A stretch of DNA of 64,000 nt from Thinopyrum elongatum (taxonomy: Eukaryota; Streptophyta; Magnoliopsida; Poales; Poaceae). Location of the stretch: NCBI GenBank assembly GCA_011799875.1, contig CM022301.1, positions 208,725,771 to 208,789,770 of the forward strand. Reading direction: 5' to 3'. Shown piece by piece: positions 34,501 to 45,515 of the stretch. Below the pieces are notes generated by a model that worked only from the letters and a program-made list of their open reading frames with translations, ran no database searches and was not told the DNA's origin. Made by a program: the position numbers and the translations under genes. Numbering within the stretch: position 1 is the first letter of the stretch; every line of letters starts with the position of its first letter.

Positions 34501-35431
34501 ATATACCCCTTGCACGGCCAGGGGGCTCTCTTGTTTCCAGAGCATCGGACAGAATGTCACATGGCCCTGAGTTCCTGTAGAACCTTCCAGGGATCTTGGA
34601 AGCCTCTAACATCACTTGATACAGTTCTTCGTCACGTGAGTTTTCAAAGTAATAAGTTCCGTCGTCACGCCTCCTTGCACGTGCCCGCAAGTAGTCTCTG
34701 GCGCATTCGCCCCTGATTTCACTAAAGGCCGGTTGCCCACCCGCCGCTACTGCTTCTTTGTCCTCCTGGTCCCATATCGGTTTCATGTCGTAGTATCCTG
34801 CCACACCCATACGGTGGGGGTGTATGTTCTTCTTCTGAAGTTCCGATTGCTTGGCACTCTTGTCAGCAAACTCTTTAGTTGCCCTGACCCTTTTGAATTC
34901 TACCCAGTCTGCCTTTGTAATTTGGGGGTATGCGGAGATTGGGTCCTTGCCTTCACTCAAGTACTTCTTGTACAACACATGCTTCCAGTTTCTCCAAGCA
35001 TCCCTAGCCTTCTTCAGTGCAGCGTGTTCCACCTGCATTCTCCACTGCTCTGGAACGTTGAAGTGATCCATGATCTCCCGGACTATCCTTCGCCGTGTTT
35101 CTGTGTCAGCCTTCTGAAACCCCGCCAGATTAATGTTGAGCCTTGCCCTGCCAACAAATCCACACACACTCTTGAACCTCGTGCGTGCTTTATCTAGTTT
35201 AGTTGGATCCCAAGACTTTAAATCGATCTCGGTTACTTCATATATACCTTTAGGCTGGTGTGTGGGCTTCCTTGGAGCGTTCCTCCGTGTCCTGGCCGGA
35301 AGGGTAATTGCTGCAGCTCTATCCCGTTCAAGATTACTTTATCCCTCACCATCTGCTGAAGACCTAGGGTTGTCGGAATCAGATGAAGATACATCGCCTG
35401 AAGCATGAGTGTTGTCGCTGCTACTCGGCAT
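31577..35431 (-). pseudogene. Transposase_24 / ULP1 (C48) cysteine protease fusion of the CACTA element
   Basis: Seven exons fit GT/AG and phase exactly: 35431-32736, 32653-32480, 32436-32422, 32393-32277, 32191-32113, 31915-31805, 31735-31577 (3,351 bp, 1,117 codons including the stop). The N-terminal third is Transposase_24-like (FNVPEQWRMQVEHAALKK, AYPQITKADWVEFKRVR, QVMLEASKIPG). A Gln/Ala/Pro-rich linker with a QS-repeat and a basic stretch (KKAVPARKRGGRVKRKE) follow, then a SUMO-protease-like domain with all catalytic residues: His in SDHWILVFI, Asp in VYYMDSLRE, Cys in GTNLCGYYV. Five in-frame stops (35339, 33917, 33515, 33488 and 33095) disable it. A leader intron lies at 35432-35732. 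This class accompanies TNP2 genes in many plant CACTA elements. Confidence 0.8.
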
Positions 35432-36120
35432 CTACAGAGAACACATGCGAAACTCAGGAAAGGAGGATAAGCATAAAACTAAAAACTTGGTATGAAGCTG
35501 TCTAAACATGTCATGCAATAATTTAGAAAATGTACGGCTTATTTGTTAAGTTTGTGTGACTCGGGCACCCGCGATCTGTAAATCGGCAGTAACTTATTGG
35601 AACAAATACAGCTTATATGTACTAGTTAGGAAGGTAGATAATGAACATATATATGCTCTCCGTTATTTTATAGACAGTTTGGGAACATACGAAACGAAAT
35701 AGGAAGAGGGATTGCGAGGAAATATGCCTCACCGCGATGGAGAGCAGTAACTAACAGGCTTCTTAATGCAAACCCGGCCGGACCATAGGAGAAGCGAGGG
35801 TTACAGGATCGATATGCTCGAGGGTGGTTGGCGAGCAAATGAAGACGGCGAGGCGTGGGCAGCCGCGTGTTGGGAACGGCAGTGGAGGTAGGCTTGCCGC
35901 CGAAGAGCGGGCACACGGCCGGGGTGAGCACGCCGCGTCGGAGAGGGTTTTGCTGTGGATCTGGGGGAGGGGGGAGCTGGCGATGGAGATTGGGTGGACT
36001 AGTTGAGTGAAACGTGAGCGGGCGGTGGGGGGGGGGGGGGTGTTGGCGGCCTAGGTGAAAAGGGTGAAAAGTATCCCTGGTCGCCGCGCGGAAAGGCCTA
36101 TGCAAACGGTTGCCTCTAAG
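35432..36120 (-). other. leader and promoter region of the ULP1-fusion gene
   Basis: On the minus strand a GC-rich leader exon (about 36010-35733) ends at GCG/GTGAGG and an intron (35432-35732) ends TGTAG directly before the ATG. A G run lies near 36028-36040. No other gene is seen. Confidence 0.5.
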
Positions 36121-37270
36121 CGCTCGTGTGCACAAAGAGAAAATTTTCGTTTGAAATGAAGACGTGAGTTCATCGTTTCACCTCTAAATTTTTCCCACGT
36201 TAAGCAATCACCATTATACCACGGGTTTGATTTGCTGGCGCATTTAAGGTCTCGTGTGCTATATTTAAGATATTTTTTGGCATTTACCATACATTTTGGC
36301 ATATAAATCAAATCCTAGCTGGACTGCATTTCCTGTCGAAAGGGATGAGGATTATCGTTCGATCTGGGAGCATCCAACGGTGCAGACGTACGCTCCGTGG
36401 GGTTTGGGTTCTGACCAATCAGAACGCACGACTCAGATCACGCGTGTGGTAGGGGGGCATCGGCCACAGTTTAGTAAGCACACGTCTTTCGTGAGTGAAC
36501 CGTGCGCTATTTGAAAACATTTACATTAACTAACAGCATATTTTTGTTTGAATGAAAACATGAGTTCATCGTTTCGCCTCCAAATTTTTTTCCACGGTAA
36601 GAAATCACGATTGTACCCTATGGTTCGATTTTCTGGTACATTTTACCAGGCGGCAGGCCTGGCTAGCAATCTCAAATTTTGAATATGCAAAAAAAAAGAT
36701 CTTGTTTGTATATATATATATATAGTCGTAAATACACGTGGGTGTTAGCAAGATCATTTGTGTGTCGCTTTGCGAGTTTTCATTCATTGTCCGAGAAACG
36801 GGAAAAAACTTCAAACAGTTCGGCCGCAGGGTGCGGCCAGATGCGTAGGCCTTGTTGGTATTTTAATTTCAGGAAATGCATATAGAGTCCGGAAAATAAC
36901 GAAAATCATTGTGTCACTGTGGCGTGCTCTCACGATCGCATGGAAAAAATTTGGTAAAGTTTGGAACAGGTTTTGGTGCTCGCACCTTCCATACCGGAGC
37001 ATATCACAAGAAGGATCATAGTTTCCAAAAGGAGACGCGGCACTTCGGACTCGAAATCGTCAGTTACTACATCGTTCCGCCTCGGAAAAAAATCATGGTA
37101 AACAATCGCGGATATACCCTTGGTTTGATTTTCCGGCCCATTTCAGGTCTCGTCTCTGCTATATATGTTTAAGTCATTCTTTGCACTTACCTTGCATTTT
37201 AGTGCATATAATTAAAGTCAAAAACCCTACTGCAACTACATGTGGGTGTTTTAGTTATAGGCAATACTTA

Positions 37271-37559
37271 GGCTACTCATAGTGGAGAGTGTCATATATA
37301 CTAGTATCATGCATATATATGATACTAGTGTATGATACTACCTTTAATTATAGTGCATAGTATAATAGAGTAGTATCATAGATGATCATATTTATTGCCA
37401 TGCATGACACAAATTAGCATTGCATTTAACATGATACGGTATCTACCTAGCTATATGTTACTCTAACCCTCTCTATCTTATTTAATTCTTTGCCACATCA
37501 GCATACTTGCTATTTCCGAGTGCATGATATCGGCTATGATACCACCACTATGGCCAGCC
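37271..37559. mobile_element. Tourist-like MITE 1
   Basis: 289 bp with ends GGCTACTCATAGTGG and CCACTATGGCCAGCC, flanked by TTA on both sides (37268-37270 and 37560-37562). This is the 3-bp target duplication of PIF/Harbinger-derived MITEs. The interior is AT-rich with many GTATCAT / ATGATAC words. Confidence 0.85.
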
Positions 37560-37562
37560 TTA

Positions 37563-37818
37563 TAGTGGGGAGTATCATATACTATAGTATCATGCATATG
37601 ATACTAGTGTATGATACTACGTACGTACCTTCATAGTGCATATAGTATCATAGAGTAGTATCATAGATGACCGTATTTATGGCCATGCATGACACAAAGT
37701 ATTATACCATATTTATTATGTTACGGTATCTACCTATGTTACTTCTTTGCCACATCATCATATTTGCTATTTCCGAGTGCATGCTATCGGCTATGATACC
37801 CCCACTATATGGCCACCC
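37563..37818. mobile_element. Tourist-like MITE 2 (left end trimmed)
   Basis: Same family as MITE 1. It begins at TAGTGGGGAGTATCAT without a full left terminus and ends CCCACTATATGGCCACCC. It is abutted by MITE 1 on the left and MITE 3 on the right. Confidence 0.7.
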
Positions 37819-37821
37819 TAA

Positions 37822-38084
37822 GGCTCGTCGTAATGGGAGTATCATAAGCGGTATCTTGCATGCCAACTAGACTTTTTGGATGATGTAGTGGCACACAGTT
37901 AAATGAGGAAAGAGAGGGTGTGGTATTATATCATGATACCATATCATATTAAATGTTGTACTACTTTGTGTCATGCATGGCAATTAATAAGGCAACCTAA
38001 GATACTAACTTATGATACTATGCGCGCATTACGAAGGTAGTATCATATACTATAGTATCATATGCATGATACTAGTATATGATA
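37822..38084. mobile_element. Tourist-like MITE 3 (right end trimmed)
   Basis: It begins GGCTCGTCGTAATGGGAGTA after TAA. It is an inverted relative of MITE 6, and its right terminus is missing where MITE 4 begins (ATATGATA/AGGCTGG). Confidence 0.7.
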
Positions 38085-38085
38085 A

Positions 38086-38375
38086 GGCTGGTTGTAAGAC
38101 TACCCACAGTGGGGGTAACATAGGTGGTAACATCACACATCTCTAGGCAAAACAAATGATGTGGTAAGTAATTAATGAGGAAAGAGAGTCATGTGGTAAC
38201 ATAGCTAGTTACTGTAACATCACACATACCAAGACAAGATGAGTCTACAACCTAATAAATGAAGTGTTGCATGACACCACACATATGTTACTCCTCACTA
38301 TAGAGGTAGTAACATAGACTAGTAACATATGCATGTTACTAGTCTAAGTTACTATACCCATTGTGACTAGTCTAA
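38086..38375. mobile_element. Tourist-like MITE 4
   Basis: Another subfamily with GTAACAT / ATGTTAC words. The ends are GGCTGGTTGTAAGACTACCC and the diverged counterpart GGGTATAGTAAC...GACTAGTCTAAC read inward. A TAA precedes it. Confidence 0.7.
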
Positions 38376-38378
38376 CCC

Positions 38379-38691
38379 TCCCGATGCTCCACCTTGTACA
38401 GGTGCTAAGGCTGCCATGTAGGCAAAAAATCTGATGTGGCAAGGTAATTAAGAGGAGAGAGATGAGTGTGGTGACCCCAGGAAGAAAACAATGCCAAGCG
38501 CGAGAACCTAGCTAGGCAAAACACTTAAATGGAAGAATCCCACCAATGCATGAAGAACTTTAGTTGCAAAATCATTAAATGAAGGATACTTAGCACCAAC
38601 AAGTTAAGCACCTATGCATTGGGGTCTTTAGTTGCTAAAGTATTTAATATGCTTAGCACCTCATGTAAGCACCAATGCATTGGAAGCAGCC
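38379..38691. mobile_element. Tourist-like MITE 5
   Basis: A third subfamily. Its ends are imperfectly inverted (GATGCTCCACCTTGTACAGG against CCAATGCATTGGAAGCAGCC), and inner words CTTAGCACC and TTTAGTTGC are repeated. TAA follows it. Confidence 0.6.
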
Positions 38692-38976
38692 TAATGGAGA
38701 GTATCATATACTAGTATCATGCATATGATACTAGTATATGATACTAGTATATGATACTACCTCCGTAATGCGCGCATAATATCATAAGTTAGTATCATGT
38801 AGTATTTTATTTATTGTCATGCATGACACATAGTAGCATAGCATTTATTATGATACGATATCATGATATGATACTTAACCCTCTCTTTCTTCATTTAATT
38901 CTATGACAACTCATCAGAATTGCCTAGTTGGCATGCACGATACTAGCTATGATACTCCCATTACGATCACCATAGG
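38692..38976. mobile_element. Tourist-like MITE 6
   Basis: It begins TAATGGAGAGTATCAT and ends CCCATTACGATCACCATAGG. It is related to MITE 3 in the opposite orientation and is the rightmost member of the nest. Confidence 0.75.
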
Positions 38977-40089
38977 CAAAGAAGGTGTACAAATCATTTG
39001 TGCGTCGCTTTGCGAGTTTTCATCCGTTTGTTCGAGAAGCGGGGAGAAGTTTCAAACATTTTGGCCGCGAGGTGCGGCCACTGGCGTAGGCCTAGTTGGT
39101 ATTTTAATCGCAGGAAATTTAGATGGAGTCCGGACATCATCAAAATCGATGTGTGCCCGTGGCGTGCTCTAACGACCCCGTGGAAAAAAATTGGTAAAGT
39201 TTGGCACATGTTTTGATGATCGCTCCTTCCAAACCGGAGCATCTCAAAGATCATGGTTTCCAAAAGGAGACGTGTCAATTCAAACTCCAGTGGCCGGTGG
39301 CTTCATCGTTTGGCCTCATAAAAATTTCCACGGTACGCAATCACCATTATACCACGGGCTTGATTTTCTGGCGCATTTCAGGCATCGTTAGCTATATTTA
39401 AGACAATTTTTGAGTTTAACGTGCATTTTGTGCATAAAAATAAAATTACAACCGGAACTGCATGTGCTGTCGAAAGGGATGAGGATCGCCGTTCGATCAA
39501 GGAGCATCCAACGGTGCAGACGTACGATCCGTGGGGTTTGGGTTTTGGCCAATCAGAACGCACGACTCAGATTGCGCGCGTTGCATGGGGAGGGCATCGG
39601 CCACGGTTTGGTAGGCACACGGCTTTCGTGAGTGAACCGTGTGCTATTCGAAAACATTTACATGAACCGGAACTGCATGTGCTGTCGAAAGGGATGAGGA
39701 TCGCCGTTCGATCAAGGAGCATCCAACGGTGCAGACGTACGATCCGTGGGGTTTGGGTTCTTGCCAATCAGAAAGCACGACTCAGATCGCGGGCGGGGTT
39801 TGGTCGGCACACGGATTTCATCAACGAATGGTGTGCTATTCGCAAACCAGATTGCATATTTTTGTTCACACATACTGTAGTGAGATCAATTGATTGTGCT
39901 ACCTCTATGATATAATAATAATAATAACAAAAAACAGTTCATATTCATTGCCTGAGTTGACAGCATATCAAGGTTAACATATTAACGGTTCTTACATCAA
40001 CAGAAAACTGGGCATAACTCACAAATTCAGTACACGTGACAGTTCTAAATTGAACGAATTAAGTTGCAGGGTAGGCATAAAGACTAGTC

Positions 40090-43000
40090 TTATGGCTTAA
40101 TTCCCATGTACATGGGGGAACTGGGATCATTACATTGACCCCGAATGAACTTGGGTTTTCCGATGATTTTACACTGCTCTATTACATGGGTGCGTGATCC
40201 CTTGGCTGGCAACTCAGCAAATTCATCGTACTCGTCCTCATCGGCAACATCCTCGACACCCAGTACCCTCCTCTTCCCATGCATCACTACATGGCAGTTC
40301 TTATGCAAGGGGTCTTCCGCAAAGAAAATCTGGGTAGCATCGCTGGCAAGAATGAACGGGTCCGCATGATATGCCATCGTTGTCCTGTTAACACAGGTCT
40401 TCCTGTAATCATCAACCTTTACATGACCAAGAGGGATCCATGCGCACCTGAATAATGCCACCTTAACTTTCACATAGTCAAGCTCCCAAATCTCTTTGAT
40501 GGTTCCATAGTATACCCTTTTATCAGCTTCATCTACAGTCATGCATTCTACTCGAACGGAGCTGTTCTGATATGAGGTCTTCTGATCACGTTTCTCAGTG
40601 TAGAACGTGTATCCATTTATGTCATATGCTTGGTACGTCAACACCGTAGGTGATGGCTTTTGTGCCAACCACGTAGCAATGTCATCGATGGATCCTTGTG
40701 CCAAACGATTCTTCAGCCATTCGGCGTAGTTCTTAGTGTGCTCCTTCATCTCCACATCTGATGAAGGCACCATTGGTAAGAAGCTTCGGCGTATCTCTGC
40801 CAAGTGTTCTTCGGCATAAGCGCTGAGAACTGGGCTGTTAAGCAGTACCTTCAAATGGGCTTTCTCTGCCAATTCCCTAGGTGCAGCCATTTGCGTGCCA
40901 GCAAGGACCGGCTTACCTTTCAGCCTTCCCTCGTGGCGAGAGAGGGGCAAACCTATAGGTCTTTGTTTCATGTATTCGGTGCAAAACTCAACCACCTCCT
41001 CCGTGGTATAACCTTGTAGGATGCTTGCCTCTGGATGGTTTCGGTTCCGACAAAAGCACTTCAGTATTCCCATGAACCGCTCGAAGGGATACATGTTGCG
41101 AAGAAACACAAGACCACAATACTTTATCTCATCGACAAGGTGCATAGTGAGATGGACCATGACATCAAAGAATGACGGTGGGAAAAACATCTCTAGGGTG
41201 GACAATATTCTTGCAATATCATCTTGCATATGATCCAACTCTTCAGGATCTACAACTTTCTGCCATAGTTGGTTGAAGAAATCACAGAGCTCAATGAGTG
41301 TGTTTCTTATATCTTTGTCCATCAGATTCCTGATGGCCACCGGGAGGATTTGTGTCAACATTATGTGGCAATCATGTGACTTCATGTGTCCCAACTTCAT
41401 TTTACCTGAGCTCACATCCGCGAGACTTCTGATGTTTGCGGAGTAGGAAGAGGGTGTCTTAACTGACAACAAATAGTTGAAGAACTGTGTTGCTTCTTTT
41501 GTACTGAAATTGTAACTCTGGCGAGCTTTGATGAATTTGTCATCATCTTCTGCTTCACTCTTGCGTTTTGATTGATCAGCAAGCATATCGAGCCGTGAAC
41601 CCTCACCATCGTTTCTTTTACCTTTAATCTTGAGCAGAGTACCAAGGATGCTTTCACATACGTTCTTCTCTACGTGCATGACATCGATGAAGTGACGTAC
41701 ACGTAGAATCTCCCAGTAAGGTAATTTCCAGAACACCGATTTCTTCTTAAACACTTGACCCTTGGGTGTTTGTTTCACCGTCAAAGGGTGATTCTTGCCA
41801 AGCACAACATTAATTTGTTTAGCCATGTTGTGGACCACCTCCCCATCATAGGGTCTTGGGCCCACACCTACCTCTGCCGTACCATCAAATTCAGCTTTCA
41901 TCTTTCGGTATGGGTGATTTTTCCGTAAGAACCTATGATGACGCAAATACACGGTTTTGTGCGACTTGGGAAGTCTTCTGCTAGCTGTCTTATCCATGCA
42001 TGTGACACACCCTACATCTCCCTTTGTTTTTTGCCCCGATGTGTTGCCTAATGCTGGCATATCTTGAATGGTGTGCACCAGCATCGCATGTAGATCGAAA
42101 ATCTCCTTTCTGTAAGCATCATAACATTTTACAGCAGGTGCATCTATCCACACTGTCAGCAGTTCTTCTACCAGTAGCTGAAAGTAAACGTCGATGTCAT
42201 TTCCAGGTTGCTTCGGGCCTTGGATAATCATTGACATCATAATGTATTTTTTCTTCATACACAACCAAGGAGCTAGGTTATATATGCACAGAAGCACCGG
42301 CCATGTGCTATGATTGGTGCTCATATCACCAAAAGGATTCATCCCGTCAGTACACTCCCCGGGCCTTATACTTCTAGGATCCTTGGCAAAGTCTTCAAAC
42401 TTGTTGTCGATTAATTCCCACTGAGCCCCATCTTTCTGGTGCCTCATATACTTATCCGCAATTCGCTCATCATGATGCCACCGCAACCTCTTTGCCTCTC
42501 TAGGGTTTGCAAACAAACGCCTCAACCTTGGAATTAAAGGCAAGTACCAAACAACCTTGAACGGGATTCCTGTCTTGATCTCGTCGTCCAATTTGTACTT
42601 GTCCTTTGCTCCCCTATGCTTGTATCGTGCATGCTTGCATGTGGGACATGCACGCAAATCTTTGTACCCACCACGGTACAATATACAATAATTCACACAA
42701 GCGTGTATCTTTTGTACTTCAAGTTCCAATGGGCAAACAATTTTCTTTGCTTCATTCGTGCTTCTGGGGAGCACATTATCTTCTGGAAGAATTTCTTTGA
42801 AAAGACCTAACATCTCTGTGAAGCTCTTGTTTGATAGACCATTTGCTGCTTTAAATCTGAGAAGCGCCAGGGTGGCACTCAACCTGGAATATTTCTTTTT
42901 GCAACCTAGATACAATTCTTTCTTGGAGTCCGCATCAATGGTTGACAGATCCTTGTTCCCAATCATATCCTTTTTTGGGCCCTCGAAATCTGCAATCATA

Positions 43001-43407
43001 GCAGCAAAATCTGGCATATCAAGATCGTCGTCATCTACGTCGACGTCTTGGTTTTCCAGTGGGCGTTTCGGCTTTCCGGTGTTCCATTGGTAGCTTGACG
43101 CCTCTGCCCTGATGTTAGATTCAACATCCATGTGACACTGATCGGGGTTTTGCATCTCGCAGCCCTGGGTATCTTCATCCATGACCTCCGCTTCACCGTG
43201 TCTGGTCCAACGTGTATATCCATCCATGAATCCCCGAGAGACTAAGTGCCACTGGACATCTGCAACTTCATGTGAACCTGTATTGGCACAATCAGTACAT
43301 GGACACAGGATGTAATCCGCATCACCAATTCTCCTGTTTGTACTTTCAGCCAAATTCATGAACTCTGTCACGCCACTGATAAAATCTGCGGTTTTCCGAT
43401 CCTTCAT
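40090..43407 (-). CDS. TNP2-type CACTA transposase, 1105 codons uninterrupted
   Basis: The minus-strand ORF contains, in order, a transposase-associated N-terminal domain (residues 6-70: ADFISGVTEFMNLAE, CPCTDC, HLVSRGF), Transposase_21 (about 240-590, with a CPTC pair, TDGMNPFG at 353-360 and DVMHVEKN at 575-582), a DUF4218-like block (HLVDEIKYCGLVFLRNMYPF) and a DUF4216-like block (GTIKEIWELDYVKVKV). Together these are the standard layout of En/Spm transposases, which bind and cut the element ends. The first ATG (43425) meets a TGA at codon 3, so translation would have to use the in-frame ATG at 43407. A leader intron ends at 43426. Otherwise no break is seen, unlike its ULP1 neighbour. Confidence 0.9.
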   Translation of the reverse strand: MKDRKTADFISGVTEFMNLAESTNRRIGDADYILCPCTDCANTGSHEVADVQWHLVSRGFMDGYTRWTRHGEAEVMDEDTQGCEMQNPDQCHMDVESNIRAEASSYQWNTGKPKRPLENQDVDVDDDDLDMPDFAAMIADFEGPKKDMIGNKDLSTIDADSKKELYLGCKKKYSRLSATLALLRFKAANGLSNKSFTEMLGLFKEILPEDNVLPRSTNEAKKIVCPLELEVQKIHACVNYCILYRGGYKDLRACPTCKHARYKHRGAKDKYKLDDEIKTGIPFKVVWYLPLIPRLRRLFANPREAKRLRWHHDERIADKYMRHQKDGAQWELIDNKFEDFAKDPRSIRPGECTDGMNPFGDMSTNHSTWPVLLCIYNLAPWLCMKKKYIMMSMIIQGPKQPGNDIDVYFQLLVEELLTVWIDAPAVKCYDAYRKEIFDLHAMLVHTIQDMPALGNTSGQKTKGDVGCVTCMDKTASRRLPKSHKTVYLRHHRFLRKNHPYRKMKAEFDGTAEVGVGPRPYDGEVVHNMAKQINVVLGKNHPLTVKQTPKGQVFKKKSVFWKLPYWEILRVRHFIDVMHVEKNVCESILGTLLKIKGKRNDGEGSRLDMLADQSKRKSEAEDDDKFIKARQSYNFSTKEATQFFNYLLSVKTPSSYSANIRSLADVSSGKMKLGHMKSHDCHIMLTQILPVAIRNLMDKDIRNTLIELCDFFNQLWQKVVDPEELDHMQDDIARILSTLEMFFPPSFFDVMVHLTMHLVDEIKYCGLVFLRNMYPFERFMGILKCFCRNRNHPEASILQGYTTEEVVEFCTEYMKQRPIGLPLSRHEGRLKGKPVLAGTQMAAPRELAEKAHLKVLLNSPVLSAYAEEHLAEIRRSFLPMVPSSDVEMKEHTKNYAEWLKNRLAQGSIDDIATWLAQKPSPTVLTYQAYDINGYTFYTEKRDQKTSYQNSSVRVECMTVDEADKRVYYGTIKEIWELDYVKVKVALFRCAWIPLGHVKVDDYRKTCVNRTTMAYHADPFILASDATQIFFAEDPLHKNCHVVMHGKRRVLGVEDVADEDEYDEFAELPAKGSRTHVIEQCKIIGKPKFIRGQCNDPSSPMYMGIKP

Positions 43408-43425
43408 CCACTGAGATCATTCCAT

Positions 43426-44309
43426 CTGCACCACAGGAATGGTAATTAAAAACAAAACAACAACATTAATACATGGATTAACTGCTGCCCAAAGATGCGT
43501 GCATAAATCACAAGGTTTTATTTTCATAATTACTAAGGGCGCTCCATATTGTTATCCAGACATGCAATGACAAAAATTAATGGCCAATCAATTTACACAC
43601 AGAGTACTAGTACAACACTACCCTTAGGAATTGAATACCTTAATTAAGCCACTCATGAAAAGAATACCTTAATTAATTAGCCGCGCGGCGACCTCCACCC
43701 AGCAGACAGAGAAGTGCGATGCGGCGGCATGCCGAGACAGCAGGGTCAAGGAGCAAAGCTTAGTGCGGCTGCCGCCTGAAGTTCGACCTCCACTATCCCG
43801 CCATCGACCACGATGGACGTGCTCGAATCACGCCGTCGCCGACCTCGATGGTTGAGCTCCTCCTATCTCCCGCCGCAGATTGAGGATTGACCTCCTATGA
43901 CGCCGCCACCGCCCATCGACCGAGGATTGACCTCTTCTCCGGTAGCCGCTGCCTAGGCCGCCGCCGCCATCTCTATATGCAGAGCGGCTGTTTTTTTTAC
44001 GGATATCCGCAGAGCGGCTGTTTACACGGTATCACTGTAACTCAATTATATGTACAGGGTAGTACATCACATACGGTTATGTAACGGCAACCGTGTCTCA
44101 CCTACGTTGTCTTCTCACATGGTTTGGTGCGGAAATCATGTGTGACGTTGTAATACCTAACACAAATGACATGTATAAACAGTGTGTCGTATACAACATA
44201 TAGTTCCATAAGTAGTTCCCGGCCGTTAGCTTATCCCCACAGTTTCCCCATTTCCCCCAAATCCCTACATAGCCTCCAAATTCCCTCGCGTGGCGCTGAC
44301 ATTGGGGGA
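43426..44309. other. bidirectional spacer between TNP2 and the GRF gene
   Basis: It holds the leader intron and GC-rich leader of the transposase gene on the minus strand (43680-43990) and the upstream region of the GRF gene on the plus strand. Several CACTA-type words (ACGGTTATG, CATGTGTGACG) occur at 44030-44200. Confidence 0.5.
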
Positions 44310-45053
44310 ATGCGGACGAGTGGTGCTGATGGTTTCGGTGCGGCTGCTCCTGCTCGTATCGCCGCCACGACGGCGGTCGCCGCCGAGCACTTGCCTAAGG
44401 TCATCAGAAGGCAGGTGTACTACGGATCCGAATCATCCTGTCAGGTTCCAATCTATCCCGATCTTTTTTAGCATGTCCAAAGTAGCTCCTTGCTGAATCC
44501 GTCTTGAATGAACCCTCCCCCCTAGGAAAGCGATCTGCCGCCGGATCCGGAGCATGACTCCAGACTCCCGCAACACGAGTTCGACTCTAAGTTTTGCGCC
44601 ACCGAAAAGTACCAAAAGCTGAGTTGTGTGCACGAGCACACTCCCGCTCGACGTGTATGCACGGAGGGATTCGACATTGGCAGGCGGTTTCTCAGTTGCC
44701 CCTTAGAGGTTAGTGCTAAGTTCATCATTTTACTTGAGTTAATGCCACCGCTCATCCTGAATACTATTTAACATTGGCAGGGATATGAGGCTTGTGCCTT
44801 TGTTAACTGGCTGGATGAAGAATGGCATGGCAGGGCTCGGAGTGTTATCACCAATCTCGCAGAAGATAACGTAAAGCTGAAGAAGAAACTGGCTGATCTG
44901 GAATGTACAATCAGTACGATGAAGCAAGAAAGAATCAATCACAGGCAACAGATGAAAGCAAGAGACAAGAAGGAACTAGCATGTGTAGTTGTGGTTGTCG
45001 CATTAGCCATGTTCTATGCGCTGTTTGCAATGATGATTAGGGGTTTTGTTTGA
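44310..45053 (+). CDS. GRF-type zinc-finger membrane protein carried by the CACTA element
   Basis: Exons 44310-44444, 44526-44708 and 44781-45053 join in phase 0 with GT/AG borders to 196 residues. Residues about 80-125 form a GRF zinc finger: CVHEHTPARR, then FDIGRRFLSCPLEG, YEACAFVNWLDEEW. A coiled coil (AEDNVKLKKKLADLE) follows, then a C-terminal membrane segment (VVVVVALAMFYALFAMMI) ending RGFV. GRF fingers bind nucleic acid in other proteins. In grasses this short GRF plus coiled-coil plus TM form is common, often in transposons. There are no stops or frameshifts. It runs opposite to the transposase genes. Confidence 0.75.
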
Positions 45054-45515
45054 CAGTATTGCTAAAGCACGTCTAGATGTGCTCTAAGTAATGCACATCT
45101 AGGTCCTATGCCATTGATGTTACACGAAGATTCGTGCAGATATTTTCCTTTGTCTTTTTTTCTTTTCCTTTGTAGTTTGATTATTACTGGCTTTATCAAT
45201 AAGAAGAGCTCAATGTATTGCTTGCCAATTGTCCTACTCCGTTCGTACCGGCACCGGTGCATAATCCCAAAACTCATTCCTTGTTTTTGTCCTGAAAAAA
45301 GAAACCAGCCAAATAGCCAATAGGAGTCCTGCGCAACCCCGGGAATTTGGAGCGACTGGGTACAAATAATTGCGGTTGATTATATCAGCGGTTAGATAAT
45401 ACGTCAACCCCCACTTCAATTGGCATTTCCTCTTCTCTGCATACCCCGCTTAAGTGTCCACCATCCTCATCGTCCCCGGCAGGCCGCGCTACATACTGGC
45501 ACACACTCTGCAGCC
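45054..45515 (+). other. spacer between the GRF and acidic genes
   Basis: Probable 3'UTR of the GRF gene, then promoter of the acidic gene. No other coding signal. Confidence 0.4.

Larger units (their letters stand above)
36125..39850. repeat. CACTA internal repeat field (higher-order repeats)
   Basis: Three repeat types alternate. Q (TTCATCGTTT.GCCTC..AATTTTTCCACG, then TTTGATTTTCTGGCGCATTT) lies near 36150, 36550, 37065 and 39300. R (CTGTCGAAAGGGATGAGGA, GTGCAGACGTACG, CACGACTCAGAT) lies at about 36320, 39450 and 39667. S (TGTGCGTCGCTTTGCGAGTT, GTGGCGTGCTCT) lies at about 36758 and 38998. The order is Q-R-Q-S-Q, then the MITE nest, then S-Q-R-R. None is coding. Confidence 0.75.

Noticed and set aside
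34237..35408. Plus-strand ORFs opposite the Transposase_24 region
   Set aside because: Shadows of the minus-strand exon, which has the recognisable domain and matching splice phases.
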